Below the pieces are notes generated by a model, which worked only from the letters and a program-made list of their open reading frames with translations, was not told where the DNA came from and did not search any database. From the NCBI GenBank assembly GCA_025935235.1, contig JAICVT010000270.1:1-6149 (forward strand): DNA of 6,149 nucleotides, given 5' to 3'. This DNA is from Ktedonobacterales bacterium (GTDB taxonomy: Bacteria; Chloroflexota; Ktedonobacteria; Ktedonobacterales; JADMIN01). How positions within the stretch are numbered: position 1 is the stretch's first letter; each line of letters opens with the position of its first letter. This document shows, one piece after another, positions 5,999-6,149 of this stretch. The translations under genes were made by a program, and so were the position numbers.

Positions 5999-6023
5999 GG
6001 GGCTTTGGCATGGGGCTTGGCAT
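5999..6023 (+). repeat. tandem duplication GGGGCTT(T)GGCAT directly before the sensor start codon
   Basis: GGGGCTTTGGCAT (5999-6011) is followed at once by GGGGCTTGGCAT (6012-6023), identical except for one extra T. The second copy abuts the ATG at 6024 and places GGGG eight bases before it, where a weak ribosome binding site would sit. Confidence 0.7.
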
Positions 6024-6149
6024 ATGGCGCAGCGAGAAGAGATCAAGACCACTGGAACCTCACAACGTCTGCTCGCCCTGCAGCAGATCAACGCCGCCGT
6101 CAACTCTGCCCTGGACCTCGACCAGACCCTCAAGGTGACAGCGCAGGCG
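6024..6149 (+). CDS. N-terminus of a probable GAF-domain sensor protein, 3' end missing
   Basis: From ATG 6024 the frame stays open to the last base, giving 42 residues that begin MAQREEIKTTGTSQRLLALQ. The segment LLALQQINAAVNSALDLDQT (17-34) followed by LKVTAQA matches the entry helix that commonly precedes a GAF domain in Chloroflexota sensor histidine kinases and related signalling proteins (pattern L..L..I..a..s.LDLd..L). The rest of the protein, and so any kinase, cyclase or phosphatase domain, is outside the window. ATGs at 5961 and 5976 are in the same frame and would add 21 or 16 residues encoded by the short repeats; 6024 is preferred because the added sequence looks unnatural and GGGG lies eight bases upstream. 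The gene is divergent from the pseudouridine synthase. Confidence 0.65.
   Translation, partial: MAQREEIKTTGTSQRLLALQQINAAVNSALDLDQTLKVTAQA

Noticed and set aside
5874..6023. Extended start (6023) for the pseudouridine synthase
   Set aside because: The added residues are Arg/Pro/His-rich with no family resemblance, and the stretch contains the plausible leader of the divergent sensor gene.

Overview
This is a GC-rich bacterial window with six protein-coding genes, two of them cut by the window edges, and no RNA genes, CRISPR array or insertion sequence that I can see. Strong AGGAGG-type ribosome binding sites precede the complete genes, except for the pseudouridine synthase. The gene content suggests Chloroflexota, possibly a Ktedonobacteria-like lineage: an Erm-type rRNA methylase, a membrane-anchored type II NADH dehydrogenase, a PIG-L deacetylase with an FEDFPY motif, and a GAF-type sensor starting LLALQQINAAVNSALDLDQTL. 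That placement is an inference from protein style, not a proof.

Layout. Positions 1-657 (+) hold the 3' two-thirds or more of an Erm-family 23S rRNA adenine dimethyltransferase, a family linked to macrolide-lincosamide-streptogramin B resistance. Positions 761-2134 (+) encode a complete type II NADH:quinone oxidoreductase with its own candidate promoter. It converges with, and overlaps by 26 bases, a PIG-L family zinc deacetylase at 2109-2915 (-). Upstream of that on the same strand is a TetR-family regulator at 3078-3671 (-). The regulator is divergent from a class I SAM-dependent methyltransferase at 3841-4542 (+). The shared intergenic region, 3672-3840, carries a good sigma70-like promoter for the methyltransferase, a perfect 9-bp inverted repeat flanking the promoter, and a TACAG-N12-CTGTA palindrome. 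These are the best regulatory candidates in the window. Positions 4548-5873 (-) encode an RluA-family pseudouridine synthase with an unrecognised N-terminal extension of about 200 residues. From 6024 (+) the start of a probable GAF-domain sensor protein runs off the end, preceded by two short tandem duplications.

How the genes fit together. The TetR/methyltransferase pair looks like one local regulatory unit, in which the repressor controls the divergent methyltransferase and possibly itself and the downstream deacetylase. The other genes look like independent units: rRNA methylation, respiration, RNA modification and signal sensing. I found no convincing multi-gene new system. The points most worth a second look are the operator-like repeats and the extended pseudouridine synthase.
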